Below the pieces are notes generated by a model, which saw nothing but the letters and a program-made list of their open reading frames with translations, was not told the DNA's origin and made no database searches. This document shows positions 62,921 to 64,000 of a stretch of 64,000 nt of DNA, in pieces. Numbering within the stretch: position 1 is the stretch's first letter; every line of letters begins with the position of its first letter. The DNA is taken from NCBI GenBank assembly GCA_029561455.1, contig JAKQIY010000057.1, positions 168,360 to 232,359 on the forward strand, read 5' to 3'. Origin of the DNA: a bacterium. GTDB lineage: Bacteria; Zhuqueibacterota; Zhuqueibacteria; Residuimicrobiales; Krinioviventaceae. Made by a program: the position numbers and the translations under genes.

Positions 62921-63721
62921 ATGTCGATAACGGAGCAATTGCCGGCGCCGAATCCCGGCGAGCAAGTGAATGGGCGGTATACTTTGATTCGCTGCCACAG
63001 TTTATATGCCCCTGCTGCCGCGCCTGTTTCGCCCCTGAATGTGCCGGGCGTGGCGCGGATCGAAGTGGGACCTTATACCCCGGCGCTGACCCGGCGGGTA
63101 TTTCCGGGCAGTCAGGGCGCAGAGCCGGTGACTGTCGGCCAATATTATTCTTATAGCGGGACGCTTTATTTGCAAGCCGGGTACGCGGGAGCATTTATCT
63201 GCGGATTATACAACCTGGCCTGGCCGCCGCAAACCGATAACGCTATCGCGCCGTTGTGTTTTCCTGATGAACCGGTTGCAATACTGGAGGCGGTGTGCCG
63301 CCGCGCCGATATGCAAGGGCATATTTACAGCAAGATATACCCGGATATTATTCTGAAAAATTGTATTTTCGGCTCTATGCCGGAAGATGAAACCGTGGCA
63401 ATCCCATTTTATTCGCGTTGCGCGCCTTTTTTGATTAGCGCCGGGATGGAGATGGTTCTGGATCGGTTCATAGCGGATGGGGAAACGACCGAGTACGAGT
63501 TGTCCGCAGCGCCGTTGGCTATGCCTGAAGCTGGGGCCTGGACCGGATGGGATTATGATAACCTGGTGTATGTAAAAATCAGGACTGAGGGGAGCGGCAG
63601 CGGTGTACGGATTTTGCAGGGAATCGAGGTGATAGACGACCGGTTGGTCTTTGATGAGCCGCCGCCGGCAAATGCGGAGGTGAGTGTTTTGTATGTGCGG
63701 GCGACAGGTGAGCCGGAATAG
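62921..63721 (+). CDS. Phage tail-tube-like or structural protein
   Basis: A 266-residue strand-rich protein with CCGGAGGA before ATG 62921. It contains GVARIEVGPYTPALTRRVFP, a glycine/tyrosine-rich middle and a final domain FDEPPPANAEVSVLYVRAT that resembles a 'phage tail/appendage' Ig-like strand pattern. It is the last gene before the right MITE copy. The assignment is by position and composition only. Confidence 0.45.
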   Translation: MSITEQLPAPNPGEQVNGRYTLIRCHSLYAPAAAPVSPLNVPGVARIEVGPYTPALTRRVFPGSQGAEPVTVGQYYSYSGTLYLQAGYAGAFICGLYNLAWPPQTDNAIAPLCFPDEPVAILEAVCRRADMQGHIYSKIYPDIILKNCIFGSMPEDETVAIPFYSRCAPFLISAGMEMVLDRFIADGETTEYELSAAPLAMPEAGAWTGWDYDNLVYVKIRTEGSGSGVRILQGIEVIDDRLVFDEPPPANAEVSVLYVRATGEPE

Positions 63722-63726
63722 CTATT

Positions 63727-63745
63727 TGCGAAACAGAGTTTCGCA
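63727..63745 (+). other. Hairpin after the last phage gene
   Basis: TGCGAAAC-aga-GTTTCGCA. The same core, CAAAACAGAGTTTTG read on the minus strand, occurs in the palindrome at 57911-57932 on the other side of the cluster. Confidence 0.55.
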
Positions 63746-63769
63746 TCCAACTTCCGCTCCAAACCGGAA

Positions 63770-64000
63770 AGACTGTGTGAAAAGGTTTTAAAAAGTCATT
63801 TTGCTAGTACCTGGTAGTTGCTCGGGATCAAACGGAACCGGAGTACAGTCCCTTTATGGACTGTGGGCCGCCGCAGGCGGCCTCGAAACGATTATTGTTT
63901 GAATAAAAATATATAGTTACCTAACATTAATTATATCTGTAATAATCAGTAAGGTTTTCAAAATTCAGATAATATTTGGACCTTCGGCCCAACGCATCGC
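63770..64000. mobile_element. MITE-like element, right copy, inverted and cut by the window
   Basis: AGACTGTGTGAAAA at 63770 starts a sequence that follows the reverse complement of the left MITE almost throughout: CCGGAGTACAGTCCCTTTA, then GGACTGTGGGCCGCC, TATAGTTACCTAA, ATCTGTAATAATC and ACGCATCGC. Several stems are kept (ACAGTCC/GGACTGT, GGCCGCC/GGCGGCC); the ATCTGTAATAA stem and GGACC stem are partly decayed. The far end lies beyond 64000. Confidence 0.8.

Overview
The window looks like a chromosomal contig from a Gram-negative, heterotrophic member of the FCB superphylum, most like Calditrichota, KSB1 or a related candidate lineage. Five predicted exported proteins end in a C-terminal sorting domain with a YPNPFN/YPNPAN motif (type IX secretion-like). 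The window also carries an alginate-export-type outer-membrane porin, an indolepyruvate:ferredoxin oxidoreductase operon and sodium:solute symporters paired with a 60-residue accessory protein. No rRNA, tRNA or CRISPR array was seen, and the taxonomic placement is inference.

Layout. 1-7.6 kb: a methyltransferase cut by the window edge, a small exported protein, a GNAT acetyltransferase, then two large exported proteins with sorting domains (a sugar dehydrogenase/diheme cytochrome fusion and a CotH-like kinase). 7.6-14.9 kb, minus strand: a seven-gene cluster (aminotransferase, PaaI-like thioesterase, two PaaK ligases, a double-ACT protein, IorB, IorA) that reads as aromatic amino acid breakdown by transamination, oxidative decarboxylation to arylacetyl-CoA and CoA/acid interconversion. 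15.2-20.9 kb, minus strand: a tandemly duplicated pair of symporter plus micro-subunit, preceded by a porin, a plausible uptake module. 21.4-22.9 kb: glycerol kinase.

23.0-31.3 kb, minus strand: a type I restriction-modification island, hsdM-fic-hsdS-dual-specificity phosphatase-STAS-like-hsdR, with a perfect 17-bp inverted repeat in front of fic. 31.6-34.0 kb: a short cobalamin-dependent methionine synthase. 34.4-36.6 kb: a very AT-rich three-gene operon of unknown function, membrane protein / HEPN-like protein / membrane protein, which is a candidate defence or stress module. 37.0-40.6 kb: a metallophosphoesterase lipoprotein, a MntA-HepT toxin-antitoxin pair and an HSL-type hydrolase.

41.0-50.4 kb: three tandem paralogues of about 1020 residues with conserved GC-rich ends and divergent AT-rich middles, which look like a recombining surface or secreted protein family. 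50.4-51.4 kb: an IS200/RAYT-type HUH transposase lying between the same left and right hairpins that bound two gene-less 124-bp units next to it, so the parent element and its deletion derivatives sit side by side. 51.4-57.8 kb: two small proteins, a RarD-like transporter and a glycoside hydrolase family 2 enzyme. 57.8-64.0 kb: palindromic repeats, then a run of tailed-phage structural genes (prohead protease, probable decoration protein, major capsid protein, connector, closure, tail-completion and tail-like proteins). This run lies between two inverted copies of a MITE-like element with GAGACTGTGTGAAAACG-type ends; the right copy runs off the window. Terminase, portal and integrase are not seen.
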